64,000 nucleotides of DNA from Chimonanthus salicifolius (Eukaryota > Streptophyta > Magnoliopsida > Laurales > Calycanthaceae): the NCBI GenBank assembly GCA_013350335.1, contig CM023532.1:90957383-91021382 (forward strand). Direction: 5' to 3'. This document shows, one piece after another, positions 35,778-48,265 of this stretch. The notes beneath the pieces are model-generated. The model saw only the letters and a program-made list of their open reading frames with translations. It made no database searches and had not been told where the DNA came from. A program made the position numbers and the translations under genes. How positions within the stretch are numbered: the first letter of the stretch is position 1; every line of letters begins with the position of its first letter.

Positions 35778-36303
35778 ATGTCAGGCAACACAGAGTATAC
35801 AGAGTTGTGGGACAGAGGGACTCCTAGCTGTCCGATAGGTCTGGTTTCTTCTTCCGACGATTCTAGCGTGCCAAGCTTCATCAATGAAGTTGTAAACAGT
35901 CAGGACATGGAAGTAGAATCCCCGAGTACAATGTTGGGGTTGCTCCAACCTTTGTACCCGAAGAGGACGATGAAGATGTCCCAAACTTAGAAGAATCCGT
36001 AGGCGAGATAGGCTCGCTGAGTATACTCCGGCTACTCCGACTTCGGATGAGTTGACAGATTACATGTGCGAATTATGCAATCAGGAGGGGCACAACAGTA
36101 TTTATTGCCCCCATCCTATTGAGGTTATTTGCCCTGTTTGTGGAATTCACGGGCACGGGAAGGAGAGAACTAACTGTCCATACATTGGGGGACCAGGAAT
36201 AATACCCTGTTTGACTTTTGGAGTGTTGGGGCACACGTGGACAACATGCCCTGACAACTTCTTCGATTTTTATGATGACGCAGGGTCTTTTACGAAAGGT
36301 TAG
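35778..36303 (+). pseudogene. broken pre-gag ORF with three zinc knuckles
   Basis: Begins MSGNTEYTELWDRGT, close to the start of the intact ORF at 1246-1782 (MSSNKEYTELWDKGT), and sits in the same place after the leader. The acidic middle (PEEDDEDVPNLEE) lies in a second frame. The knuckle region returns in another frame: CELCNQEGHNSIYC, CPVCGIHGHGKERTNC, then CLTFGVLGHTWTTC, where the second Cys of the third knuckle is now Phe. It ends with DDAGSFTKG before TAG at 36301-36303. Two frameshifts are needed, at about 35935 and 36020. Retention of the knuckle spacing in a decayed copy supports past coding function. Confidence 0.78.
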
Positions 36304-37794
36304 GTTAAGGAGTGGTGAGAGAATGTCAGGGAAAGGGGATATTTTGTAAGGGTTGTGGGTACGTTTTGAAGGGTTTGTTCTAACCCTACCAACCCTTGTA
36401 TTGTGATGAAAGTTTGAATAATTTTCAATAAAGTATGCAAATTTAAGAGTTTATGAGGACTTGGGCATTGAGATGTGGGTGACGAGGTCACTTGATTTTA
36501 TTGAGATGTGGTATGGATGTGTCTCTCACGTAATATTGATGAAATAAGTATATAGATTCTATGAGTATGGCTTAGAGTAGCTGAAAGACTGTGGGAACCT
36601 CGATATGAAATACGGAGACTTGGTCCCGTAGGGTTGCCGTTGAGGGTGGGTCTCTCGCATGCTTTGCACTGGAGGGCGCTCTCACGGCTATTTTGTACAC
36701 TTGATGCGCATGGATGCGCAGAGCTAGGTACTATTTTACCCCGTGGGGGTGGTGCTAGCTTGGTCAGACGAGGTTCGACCGCCTTAGAGCTTGGCTGAAT
36801 CACCCTTGGGGTGAAGGGATGCAGGGCGGGGTAGACTTGATCACGTTGGACATGGTCTTCCGCTTAGTAAGTCATGGGACATAAGTCTTGCTAGGGGTCG
36901 GGGTATGTTTACGTTTTGATATTGTTGCTACAGACACGTAGTAATGCTTTCGAGTGTTGTTCCTACGGATAGAATATCTCAGGGTAGATTATGTGCCTTG
37001 GATTGATTATGCCCATGACTAGATTATACTCATAGAAAGGTTATATTCATAGATGGTTATTACCATGGATAGATGATACTCACTGATAGAGTGGTACCAG
37101 GGATGGATGTGAATAACCGTGGATGATGATTCCCATGGTGGTTTGGATTAAATGTCAGGTATCGGTACCGTGGTAGACATGTAGGTAGTATGATGGACCT
37201 GTTGGTCTCATTGATGACATATTGATCTAATGTCTGGGACATGTTTCGATTTACATCCCATGTTATAAGAAAAAGGTGTTAGTCGTATCACGACTTATAT
37301 CACAGGAAAGTTAGTGATGAAAGATGCCTAGTATCGTAGAAGTTTTGAACAGAAGGTGTTAGTCACATAGTGACTTATGTATAAATGAAGATATGCTTAC
37401 ATTTGGGAGATGTACTTAAGGGAAAAAGTTAAGAGTCTAATGAAACTCGAATGGGAAGCTATGGGCGACTGTCTAGTTAGACTAGCCAGCTAACTCTATA
37501 GTTAGCCGATGGAGTTCCAGGAGAGTGCAGCTAGAAACCTAGTTAAAATGGAATCAGCAAAAGTCTTGAGCATAGGCTCGTATTGGCAGGCTACCTCACA
37601 TAGAGAGTAGACAAATGAATGTATTGGGCAAGTGCGTATGGAAAATAACTTGGTAGCAAGAAAAGTGAAACAGAGCACATAGATCTATAGAAGATCGCAA
37701 ATGGGTTTACGAGAAAAAGAAATAACGTGAGACAGAATAAATTCTGCGAGAATGAAACTCATAGGTAGATATGAGTGATTGTGATGTAATCAAG
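36304..37794 (+). other. E5 internal noncoding region of unknown origin
   Basis: About 1.5 kb where gag, PR, RT and RNase H would be expected. The first 100 bp still match the spacer downstream of the intact pre-gag ORF (AACCCTACCAACCCTTGTA, compare 1145-1165 on the minus strand). The rest has no recognisable coding motif. It includes a GC-richer block at 36590-36910 and a tract of repeated 'ATAGATTATACTCATAGA'-like words at 36970-37150. Either a foreign segment or non-coding sequence of a related element. Confidence 0.5.
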
Positions 37795-40700
37795 TGGTAC
37801 TTTACAATATTGAACAGGAACAACAGATAGACCCGAAAGTGGAGGAGATATGGGCCAATTTGTCTACTGTAACACCCGGATTTTCAAGTTATAAATATTT
37901 ACGGAAATTACCCATTTAATTTGTGAAATTTTAGATATGGATCTTATATGGGTAAAATGTTGGGTCTTTGCCCAATTAAGACCCAACGGTTTTGGTAAAT
38001 GGTTTCAATGGAATTAAATGGGGCTAAATTTATTTAGTAATGCAATACATATATATATATATATATATATAAGGGATTTGGATAAATTGACATGCGCATG
38101 GAGAGGATTAAAAATAAAGATTACTATGGCCATGTGGATATAGTTTCATGGAAGAGATTGATGAAAGATTGTAGGAGTTGCATAGGTCGCATGAGAGATA
38201 TGCATATCCAAGAATATTGTCTAGGCCGTGTATAGAAGAATTGCACATGTATGAGATATGCGCATGAGGTGTAAGAATATCTTTAAAAAGGGATTCTTTC
38301 CTTAATTAAAAAAGGCACACAGCAATGGCTAATAAAGGGTCTTAGCATATTCTAATTAGGACTCTCCCAAAGTGGGAAGCCTAAACTCGGCAATGGCTAT
38401 CTCAAGCAAGGCCACATGCCAAATGCCATTTACAATAAGATTGGCCGAGTGAAGGTTTTAGGGAGAGGGGCGCTCAGCAATTCCTATCTTGACACCTTCT
38501 AAAGTTAGGAACAATGGAAGATTAATTAAAGCAATGGATAATTTAAAGGGTAGTGCACACGGCAATGGGGATTGCAGCAAGGTGTACATGGCAATGAAAA
38601 TATTACTTACTATCTAAGCAAGATAGGACTGAATAGAGGTAAATAAAAGGAGAGAAGGAGAGGCCCACGGCAATACACAAATCAGCAAGGGTCTTGGCAC
38701 TGGTTTGCATATTGGCATAAGGTATTCTCGGCATAACAAAGAGAAGGAAGGGCAGCCAGCAAGGAGGAGAAAAGACTAAGGAAAGAAGAAGATTGGAAGA
38801 GCAAGATCAACCGACGGAAAACCGAAGGAGTTACGGAACTGGTAGGTAATTTTATAATTTTTGTTTAAAGGAAAAGAACCATAGGGTTCGGCCATGGTGT
38901 ATGGCCGAACCCCATGGAAAAAGATTGAGGGATGAATGATGAGGTTTTAATGGAAAGACATGGTTTAAATTATGTGTTTTTAAGGGATGAAAACCATGGA
39001 AAAATATGGTTTAAATTATGGGTTTTTGGGTTGAAAACCATGGACTAATTATGCATGTTTTAAAAGGGATTTAAAATGGTTAAAGAAGAGGTTGATAAAC
39101 CATAGGGTTCGGCCATGGTGAAGGGCCGAACCCCATGAAAGGTTGTTGGTTATTTTATGGGAGAAAAACCATGGAATAACTATGTGATTTTGAAGGATGA
39201 ATCCCATGGAAAGGATAATGATTTATTTTAAATGGATTTGTGTCTTAGATGCAATTAAATCATGAAAACCATGGAGGGTTATGTTGTTTGAATTCCTTTA
39301 AAAGAGAACCTTATGAACCATAGGGTTCGGCCATGGTGTATGGCTGAACCCTATGGAGTTGTAATGGCATTTTTTAATGTATGTTAATTGCTTTTGGAAG
39401 GTAGAGATTAAATTGGAAAGTCTCAAATGTTGGAAGGTAGAGATTAAATTGGAAAGTCTCAAATTTTGGAGGATAGAGATTAAATTGGAAAGTCTCTAAT
39501 TTTGGAAGGTAGAGATTAAATGGGAGAGTCTCTAATTTTGGAAGGTAGAGACTAAATTTGGAAACTTTCTAAATATGGACTTGTTGATCAAAAAGGAAGG
39601 CAACTTGAATTATGGATTCAAATATGGAAGTTGCTATGATTGGGAAGTTATACACCATAGGGTTCGGCCAAGGTGTATGGCCGAATCCCATGGACCAAAT
39701 TAAGGAATCATATGGGGTTTTAGGTCATGGTTTTTTATGAATCAATATTATGGGTTTTTATTTATGTAGTTGATTTATGAATCAAATTATGAACCTATGT
39801 TACGAATCAACTTGGGAGTTTTATGTTGGGTTTTACGAACGATCAATTATGGACCTATGTTTTGAACATAAACATGAGGTAATGGAGACCATGGCAGAAT
39901 TGTAAATAAGAATGAAAATGTTAGGACATGGGTTCGGCCATGGTGTATGGCCGAACCCCATGGGAATGATTATGGATTTTATGGACTTGATACGGTTAGG
40001 TTAATGGATCATTAATGGAGCTCTAACATGGATTGGTCATGGACTTAACATAAGTGATTGATTAAATATTAATTAGAGCATACCAATTTATGTTTATCAA
40101 TTATATCATTTGGACTACGGGCTATGTTAGCCATGGATGGCATTGTTGTAAATATAAGTGAAAGTGTTGGATCATTGGTTTCAGCCATGGTGTATGGCCG
40201 AACCCCATGAGGAATATTTTATGAACCATAAATCAATGGTGGATTATGTTTTGGAATCTAAACCTAATGTGAGGAAGGTAATGGCAAGGGTAATTAAAGG
40301 CCAAAGTAGAGAATCATGGGTTCGGCCATGGTGTATGGCCGAACCCCATGAGGTTCTTTATGGACCTAAGATGGTTTGTGGATCAAACATGAACGTAGGC
40401 AAATTTTAATGATTAAAAGGATTGGATTATGGAATGATAGCCGTGGATAGCATTTTGGTAATTAAGTGAAAATAAGGGACCATGGGTTTGGCCATGGTGT
40501 GTGCCCAAACCCCATGGAGATTGTTTTGATGAACATAGGGTTACGTATGTTGAATTAAATGAATGAATTGTTAATTAAAGATTAGACCAATGGCAATTTG
40601 GTAATATCGGCTGAAAATGATAAACATGGGGATTGGTTTATGGACTTAAAATATTGTAAATCAAGTGGGACTTGGTTTTGATTGATTGTTATATTATAAG

Positions 40701-43181
40701 GTAATGGGACCTCACAAGGTGTCTACGATCGTGAGCGGTTACCGGACAAAAGATGCAAGGACACGTTAGCGGTCTTTGGTAGGATTATACCTCTTTGAAA
40801 CCATGGGTTTATGAACATTATTTTTATCTTAATTTTGATGAATTTATGTTGCAAAGGATATGTTTCAAATGGTGATTTGAAATTCTATGTTTATATGATT
40901 AAAATAGCATGTGTTGAATACGTTTAAAAATGTTATTGTTAATGCTATGTTTATATATAAAATAGCATGTGTTTTCATTGGCATTTGCATCTCATGCATG
41001 GCATGAGAGGGATGATATGTAGCCGGGGACCCACACTCCGTTGGGGCATCCGTAAAGCACTCGTGGGGGTATACCTTGAGGAGGAGAATTCCATCAAGAG
41101 GATATTTTATGATGGGTGGGACTCATTGCATATGATAGCATGGCATGGCATTGAATCGGCTTGATTATGACTTTTATTATCATGCAAGGTTTCTGGTTTT
41201 AATCTGTATGATTGGATCTCTATTATCATACACTGTTTTGGATATGATGCTTTATAAGTATGGTATGATTTATTATAACTAGTTTTGATATATTTATTAT
41301 ATCTGGATTTTTGGTACTAACCTATGTGTTAACCCTAATTGAAATACCTACTGGGCGCGTTGTACTAACGCCCTACTTCTACCCTAGTGGATGATACAGG
41401 AAACGAGGGGAAATGATGAACGTGAAACGGGCCAAGCATAGGAGCTTGGAGGATTATAGTTTATATTTTGTTTAAGATGCTCATGGGCTTGTATTTTGAG
41501 TATCTAGAATTCAGATTGTAATAACTTAGATGAATTTGCTATGGTTGGATGTTTTCTTGGATAATTGCGTTATGATAATGATGATTAAGGACTTGACGTA
41601 CGTTGCTATCTGAATAGAATAAAACTGTGTTCTATTATATTTCCGCATGTTATGATTATTATTCCGCATGTTTATATTGCTATGTGTGAACCGTTTTTCT
41701 TGGACTAAGTCCGTGCACACATAGGGTGGGCCAGTTAAGGGTCGGACTTTAGAAGTTTAGACTTAGCTCGCATCGTGATGTCCCGCTCTCTATCACTCTT
41801 CCTTTATTAAAAAAAAAAAAAATAGACTCGGATTTTCGGAAGAGAAAGCAAGTGAAAAAGGGTGGCGCGTTACATCTACTGGCGAAGGATATATGTGCCT
41901 AAGAGCTGCAGAAAAGAGTTTCTGGTTGAGGCACATCAAACCAAACTTTCAATTCATTCGGGTAGCACTAAGATGTATCATGACCTGAAGAGAGATTACT
42001 GGTGGCACGGACTCAAGAAGAATGTGGCAGAATTTGTGGCTCATTGCTTAACTTGTCAGCAGGTTAAGATTGAACATCAGAAGCCACCAGGGTTACTCAA
42101 ACCCTTACTAGTGTCGGAATGGAAATGGGAGCACATCTCCATGGATTTTGTGACAGGGTTGCCAACGTCTTCAAAGGGAAACAATGCGATATGGGTTGTG
42201 GTAGACCGACTGACCAAGTCTGTACATTTTATTCCCATTAAGATGACAGACTCATCTGAGACTTGGGGTCGGCGGTATATCAGGGATATCATCAGATTGC
42301 ATGGTATACCTCAGACTATCGTGTCCAACAGAGGTGGTCGATTCACCGGCAGAGTATGGCAGAGCATGCAGTCGGCCATGGGAACAGACTTACTGACTAG
42401 CATAGCATACCATCCACAGACTAATGGGCAGTCTAAAAGGACAATACAAACATTGGAGGATATGCTGAGAGCATGTATGCTAGATTTCAAAGGTGGATGG
42501 GAGGATCACTTGCCATTGGTAGAATTCTCATACAACAACAGTTATCAGGCAAGCCTCCAGATGGCTCCATTTGAGGCTTTATATGGTAGACCTTGTAGGT
42601 CACCAGTGTGCTGGACAGAGGCCGGTGAGCCTGCACTGATTAGACCTGTGTTGGTTGCAGAGACTACAGCACAGATACAATTGATACGGCAACACCTATT
42701 GACTGCGTAAAGTCATCAGAAGAGCTATGCTGACAAGAGGAGGAGGTTCCTTGAATTTGAAGTGGGGGACATGGTGTTCTTGAAAGCCTCGCCACGAAAG
42801 GGACACATGAGATTTGGAAAGAAAGGGAAATTGTCGACAAGATATGTGGGACCGTTTTCAATCATAAGGAGGATGGGAGACGTGGCTTATCAATTGGCAC
42901 TCCCATCACAGTTGGCATCTTTACACGATGTGTTCCATATATCGATGTTGAGGAAGTACAATTCTGATCCTTCTCATGTACTGAACATACAAGACATAGA
43001 GGTCCAGAGCGACGTGACATACGTCGAAAAACCTGTCCGAGTGGTGGATACAGAACAAAGGGTACTACGGAACCGAGCGATCCAGTTTGTCAAGGTGGTA
43101 TGGGATCGACATGGTATTGAGGAAGCCACATGGGAACTCGAGTCAGAAATGAGGACAGCTCATCCTGAGCTATTTTTGTAA
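37795..43181 (+). pseudogene. E5 integrase and chromodomain, split by a solo LTR
   Basis: 37795-37867 encodes the segment before the zinc finger (IEQEQQIDPKVEEIWANLST). After the inserted LTR and its TCTAC duplication the frame continues at 41880 with YVPKSCRKEF. The HHCC finger is complete ([10 protein letters not shown], then HCLTC). The core keeps the first Asp (SMDFVTGL), but the second is Asn (VSNRGGRF, codon 42327-42329) and the Glu is Lys (NGQSKRTIQ, codon 42435-42437). TAA at 42708-42710 interrupts the C-terminal part. The same frame then gives the basic domain (SPRKGHMRFGKKGKL) and a full chromodomain ending WELESEMRTAHPELFL before TAA at 43179-43181. It cannot be active. Confidence 0.9.
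37868..41874 (+). mobile_element. solo LTR, plus orientation (4007 bp), inside integrase
   Basis: Flanked by TCTAC at 37863-37867 and 41875-41879. Starts TGTAACACCCGG, ends GGCGCGTTACA. Eight hairpins at 38877-38917, 39100-39138, 39318-39355, 39655-39692, 39927-39963, 40173-40210, 40316-40352, 40479-40517. About five copies of a 40-bp unit (GGAAGGTAGAGATTAAATTGG and variants) lie at 39400-39560. A TA dinucleotide run at 38050-38072. GGGCGCGTT box at 41352-41375; A-tract at 41810-41822. Confidence 0.9.
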
Positions 43182-43224
43182 ATGTTTGAAACACTACTAC
43201 ACTAGATTTTCAGGACGAAAATTT

Positions 43225-43241
43225 TAAAAAGAGGGTTGTAT
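43225..43241 (+). promoter_or_regulatory. E5 polypurine tract
   Basis: AAAAAGAGGG followed by TTGTAT immediately before the 3' LTR. Confidence 0.75.
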
Positions 43242-45848
43242 TGTAACACCCCAGATTTTCAAATTATTCATATATACGAAAATTACCCATTTAATTTATG
43301 AATTATTAGATATGGACCTTATATGGGTAAACTGATGGGTCATTGCCCAATTAAGACCTAACGGTTTTGGAAAGGGTTTTAATAAAAATTTAAATGGGCT
43401 GAATTTAATTAGTAACGCAATTTATATAAATAAGGGATTTGGATTAATTGCATGTGCATGAAAGTTATTGATGGAAAGATTTTAGGAGTTGCATGGCCGT
43501 GCATGAAGATTTACACATCCAAGAAGATGTGCTAGATTATCTTAAAAAAAAAGGGGTTGCTAAATAAATAAGATGTCTAAATTTAAATAAAGATTTTCTT
43601 AGCCGTGTATGTGAGATATGCACCAAATGGAGTTCCTTTCCCTTAATTAAAAACGACACTAGGAAGGTACTAAATAGAAGGATCTAGGCACCTTCTAAGA
43701 TAGGACTAATTGGGGGTTTATAAAAGAAAGACACCAAGGGTGCATGGCACCTTCTAAATATGAACCAAGTGGAATTTCTATAAAAAAAGGGTAGTCCACA
43801 CAGCAATGGCTATTTCAGCAAGGGACACACGGCATTAGGCAATGGCTAATTTAAAGGGTCTTGGTACCTTCTAAATTGGGATCAATGGAAGATTAATTAA
43901 GGCAACAAGAGGGGCGCATGGCACCTTCTAAATCAATACACCAAGGGGCGCATGGCACCTTCTAAGTTGGGACCAAGTGGAGGTTTTATAAAGAAAGGCA
44001 CCAAGGGGAACACGGCAACACACAATCTAGGGAAGGATTGACGCATTGTGCTCTTGACAAGAAGGTGTTCTCAGCTTTGTGAAAGATCAACGAGGCTAAG
44101 GAAGAAAAGAAGATTGGAAGAGCAAGAACAACCGAAGGAAAACCGGAGGAGTCGCAGAACTGGTAAGTAGTTTGATATTTTTGTTTAAAAATAAGGAACC
44201 ATAGGATTCGGCCATGGTGTATGGCCGAACCCCATGGAAGAGAATTGGGAGATGATCATGGTATTTTTAATGGAACGATGACCCATAGGGTTCGGCCATG
44301 GTGCATGGCTGGACCCCATGGAAGGACATGGATTATTTAATGGAAGTTTGAATGATGAAAACCATTGAATATTATGTATGTTTTAAAAGGGGTTTTAATG
44401 GATGTTTTTGGTGAAGATCCTAGACCATGGGTTCGGCCATGGAGTATGGCCGAACCCCATAAATATTTATGGAAGTATGTTCATGAATTTAGATCATGGA
44501 AAATGATGGGAAAGGTTATGTATGATTTATTTTAAATGGTTGAAGAGAAGTTGATAAACCATAGGGTTTGGCCATGATGAAGGGCCGAACCCCATGGAGG
44601 AACATTGGGTTTGTTTAATGGGTTTTTGAGGGTAAAAATCATAAGTATATATGTATGATTTAAAAAGGAATTAATGGACCATAGGTTCGGCCATGTTGTA
44701 TGGCCGAACCCCATGGGAGTTTTGATTGGTAATGGTATATGAGTTTTGAAGGGATTAAATGGAGACCATGGAAAAATATAGATGGACTTAATATGGTGAC
44801 TGATTAAATGGATGATCAATGATTAATAATTTTCAGAAAGAAGATTATGAACCATAGGGTTCGGCCATGGTGTATGGCCGAACCCCATGGAGGTGCATTG
44901 GTATTGTTAATGGATTTTAATTGATTAAAGGAATGGAGGGTTTTATTTATGGTTCTATGGTTGTGGATCTTAGGTGAATCCATGTATGTGATATCTAAAA
45001 TTATGGACCTAAAATTAAGGAGATGAAAGATCATGGGTTCGGCCATGGTGTATGGCCGAACCCCATGAATTTTGTTAGTAGGTTATTTATTAGCCTAAGT
45101 ATATTGTTAAATAAATTAAGAAGGAGGATGGAACCATGATATCATGGGTTCGGCCGTGGTGTATGGCCGAACCCCATGAACAATTTTTATGGGTCATGTA
45201 TGGACCTAATATGATTAAAGGAAGGGAGGATTAAGATAAATAATTAGCTATGATAAAAAGAGGGATGGCAAGGATGTAATTATGTGAAATCAATGGACCA
45301 TGGGTTCAGCCATGGTGTATGGCCGAATCCCATGGGGAATGTTGCTGAACTTAAGGTTTGATGAATGTTAGATGATTAATCGGTTTATGATTGGAAAAAT
45401 GGAATTATAGCCTTCGATGGCAATATGGTAATTATGTAGAATTACTGGACCATGGGTTCGGCCATGGTGTATGGCCGAACCCATGAAGAAATATTTGGTA
45501 AACTTGGGGGTTTTATGAATGATCAATTTTGGAACCCAAACATGAAGTGATGGCAATTTGGTAATATCGGCTGAAAATGATAGCCATGGATGGCATTTTG
45601 GTAATTAAGTGAAAATAAAGGACCATGGGTTCGGCCATGGTGTATGGCCGAACCCCATGGGGAATGATTTTCATGGACTTAGTCTATGCACACATAGGGT
45701 TGGCCAGTTAAGGGTCGAACTTTAGAAGTTCGGATTCAGCTCGCGTCGTGACGTCTCGCTCTCTATCACTCTTCGTTTAAAAAAAAAAAAAAAGTAGACT
45801 TTGATTTTCGGAAAGTAAAAAGAGGGTGAAAAAGGGCAGGGCATTACA
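43242..45848 (+). repeat. E5 3' LTR (2607 bp)
   Basis: Starts TGTAACACCCC, ends GGGCATTACA. It is the densest hairpin array in the window: eleven, at 44197-44236, 44281-44320, 44426-44461, 44558-44597, 44678-44717, 44850-44889, 45031-45068, 45142-45179, 45297-45333, 45449-45485 and 45622-45660, with start-to-start steps of 84-181 bp. Several hairpins are preceded by the same text (GATGGCAATATGGTAATTA), so the array is a set of diverged tandem units. Confidence 0.92.
44197..45660. repeat. type array of GGTTCGGCCAT palindromic hairpins
   Basis: Representative of about 75 such palindromes in the window. Consensus: CCATGGGTTCGGCCAT, loop of about 5 bases (GGTGT), ATGGCCGAACCCCATGG; 11-16-bp arms, with CCATGG at the outer ends. 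Because they are palindromic they look the same on both strands and occur in plus- and minus-oriented LTRs alike. Text between hairpins is AT-rich and more diverged than the arms. Confidence 0.95.
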
Positions 45849-46799
45849 GACTCAATGGGTCAAGATGAACTGCGGTTTAGGGTAAATAGGTAAGGAATTA
45901 ATTTAATCGGGCCATATACCCAATTAAGATCTAAGGCATGGGGTCCACCTCATCAAGTGAGGTGGCAAATGTAGGAGTTGACATCAAAGTGGCATTGCCA
46001 AGTGGGACCCAACTCCACGTCATCAAGTGAGGTGGCGTGTAGTCTAAGGTAATTTGTGGGGCCGGCCACCATGGTTGACTTGGTCAACAATGGGTGAGTT
46101 CATGGGAGAATTCAAGAGGGTCAAGTGAAGGGAATTGAGTTAAATTATTTAATTAAAATCACCTAAGTTAGATGGAAATGAATTCAAGTGCTTAAGTTAG
46201 GGGAATGAGTTCATTTAAATGAAGTGAGTTGAATGGGTGGTGTAACACCCCATCCCGAAACGGGCGTGTTACTACCGATACTAAACTGAAATATCACACA
46301 TTCCAAACTGGCGGCATATTTTTTTTTTGACTAAACATAAACCACCATAAGGGAAAAGAGATACCATAAGTTCAGTTAACACAACAGTGCAATAGGTGGC
46401 TAGTATAGTCATCCACAACGATAAACAATATCCAAAATAAACACATGGTTCTTTCTAAATAATAAAAAGGAAAGTAATTAAGCAATCCGAAATCATCATC
46501 GCCTAAGCCTGGTCTTGGGACCCACTGGATCCCGCATCCATCGAGCCACCTGAAAGGCAAGGGGGTGAGTACTACATACTCAGCAAGGGAACACATGCAT
46601 ATAATCACACAACACATATCACATACTGCATATCTACCACTAAGGAATAACAAAAGTCCACGTACATGGTTCCCACACAACACGCACTCGACCCACCGCA
46701 TGGGCCATTCGGTAGGTACTCAACATGGCCCACAACCACCTTACCTAGGCAACCTCAATCCCTTAACAAATGAGCAGGCGAGCACATCCTCAGCCTATT

Positions 46800-47159
46800 C
46801 GGTCATCTAGGGATCACAAACTATACAGGCGGGAGCTGTCCCTCACCGCTCCGTCCCTCGGCCTAGGCGAGCACCTCCTCAGCCTACTCGGTCACACAGG
46901 GATCACAACCTATGCCAGCGGGAGCTGCCCCTCACCGCTCCGTCCCTCGACCAAGGCAAGCACCTCCTCAGCCTACTCGGTCCACAGGGATCACAACCTA
47001 TGCCAGCGGGAGCTGCCCCTCACCGCTCCGTCCCTCAACCTAGGTGAGCACCTCCTCAACCTACTCGGTCATCCAGGGATCACAAACTATACCAGCGGGA
47101 GCTGTCCCTCACCGTTCCATCCATCGACCTAGGCGAACACCTCCTCAGCCTACTCGGTC
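46800..47159. repeat. about 89-bp tandem repeat, four units
   Basis: CGGTC landmarks recur at 46800, 46889, 46978, 47066 and 47155. Each unit includes AGGGATCACAA, GGGAGCTG(T/C)CCCTCACCG and CACCTCCTCA. Confidence 0.92.
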
Positions 47160-48173
47160 ATCCAGGGATCATCTCATCCGTCCCACATTCGGGTATCGGA
47201 ACTGCAAGAGGCTTCTAAAGTTACCTTGGGTGAACCAACATTCAGCCTGATAGCCTATCTAGGATTGACATGACTACTTCCGCAAAGGATCCCTATTGGG
47301 GACTTCCAGGCACCTTGTTCCCCAAGTCAGGTTACACCTCCCTCAAAGGTGTATCTGGGGACCACAAGATAGATAGACCACTTTATTCAAGCTAGGGGTA
47401 CGACTACCCATATCCAATCACAAGGCAATACACATCCCATCACGCGTCCGCCGTATGGCCCCATATAACCCTAATGTTACTTAACGTCCAAGCCCCTCCG
47501 ACATTCTACGCATCCAACAATTGCATGTACAATTAACAATTGGCATGTGTAGGTACAATTAACAATAGACATGTTCTCAATAAAGCAACATCAGATCCCA
47601 GTCAATCATGTATATCACAATCTACCACATACTAGCATGTTGACATTTCATCATGTTATCAATCAATCACATCCAAATACTTAATCCTGCACCACTGGTA
47701 CAACATTAAGTCCATCTATCATTCTCACATCATTACCAGACGCGAATACACAGAGTAGTCCCCTCGCCACATACTTATCTGAACGGTTCCCTTGCCAAGT
47801 GGCAAAACTAGATATAAGGGGTCCCATTCTACGTATTCCGCATCCACATGATTAGAAGATAAATAAATGCAGAAATGCGTATGCTAAAAGTTTGATAGTT
47901 CCCTCATCGGTGTACGTTTGAAAATCAATCGTGAGAAGGTGGGTCCGTTGGCTTGAAGGGGGCTCGATCTGCTAAAAAAGAGTACAAGAATAAGTAAAGG
48001 GGTAAAACAAGTCAAACTAAGCTCGAACTGAAAATGGGCCCGAAATGGGTCGGGCCTGAACTGTGCCGAGCCCAAAGCTGGACTGGGCAACTAGGCTGAG
48101 CCCAAAGCTGGACTAGGCTGAGGTGGGCCAAGAAAGGCTCAAAGGCGAGCCAAGCTGGGCCCAAACCCGGACT

Positions 48174-48265
48174 CAGCTGAGTCGACTCGGCTGCCCAGCT
48201 GAGTCGACTCGGCTGCCCAGCTGAGTCGACTCGGCTGCCCAGCTGAGTCGACTCGGCTGCCCAGC
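48174..48265. repeat. 22-bp palindromic tandem repeat, four units
   Basis: The unit CAGCTGAGTCGACTCGGCTG plus CC is a near-perfect palindrome centred on GTCGAC, repeated head to tail. Confidence 0.92.

Larger units (their letters stand above)
29206..45848 (+). mobile_element. E5: Tekay-type chromovirus, internally deleted, hosting two solo LTRs
   Basis: Inserted in E4 between GACCC (29201-29205) and GACTC (45849-45853), a duplication with one mismatch. It keeps both LTRs (29206-35378, interrupted; 43242-45848), the primer site, the leader, a broken pre-gag zinc-knuckle ORF, and the integrase with chromodomain. Gag, protease, RT and RNase H are absent. A solo LTR has entered its left LTR (30076-33819) and another its integrase (37868-41874). 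Confidence 0.9.

Noticed and set aside
42708..42710. Programmed readthrough at the E5 integrase stop
   Set aside because: Two catalytic residues of the same integrase are also lost and the homologue has a sense codon, so it is simple decay.
44197..45660. CRISPR-like regular repeats
   Set aside because: The repeats are palindromic, inside LTRs of plant retrotransposons, with uneven and homologous spacers, and no cas genes. They are not a CRISPR array.
46565..47250. Plus-strand ORFs with repeated ASTSSAYSV and GSCPSPLRPST words
   Set aside because: They are the translation of the 89-bp tandem repeat inside a solo LTR; unit length is not kept a multiple of three.
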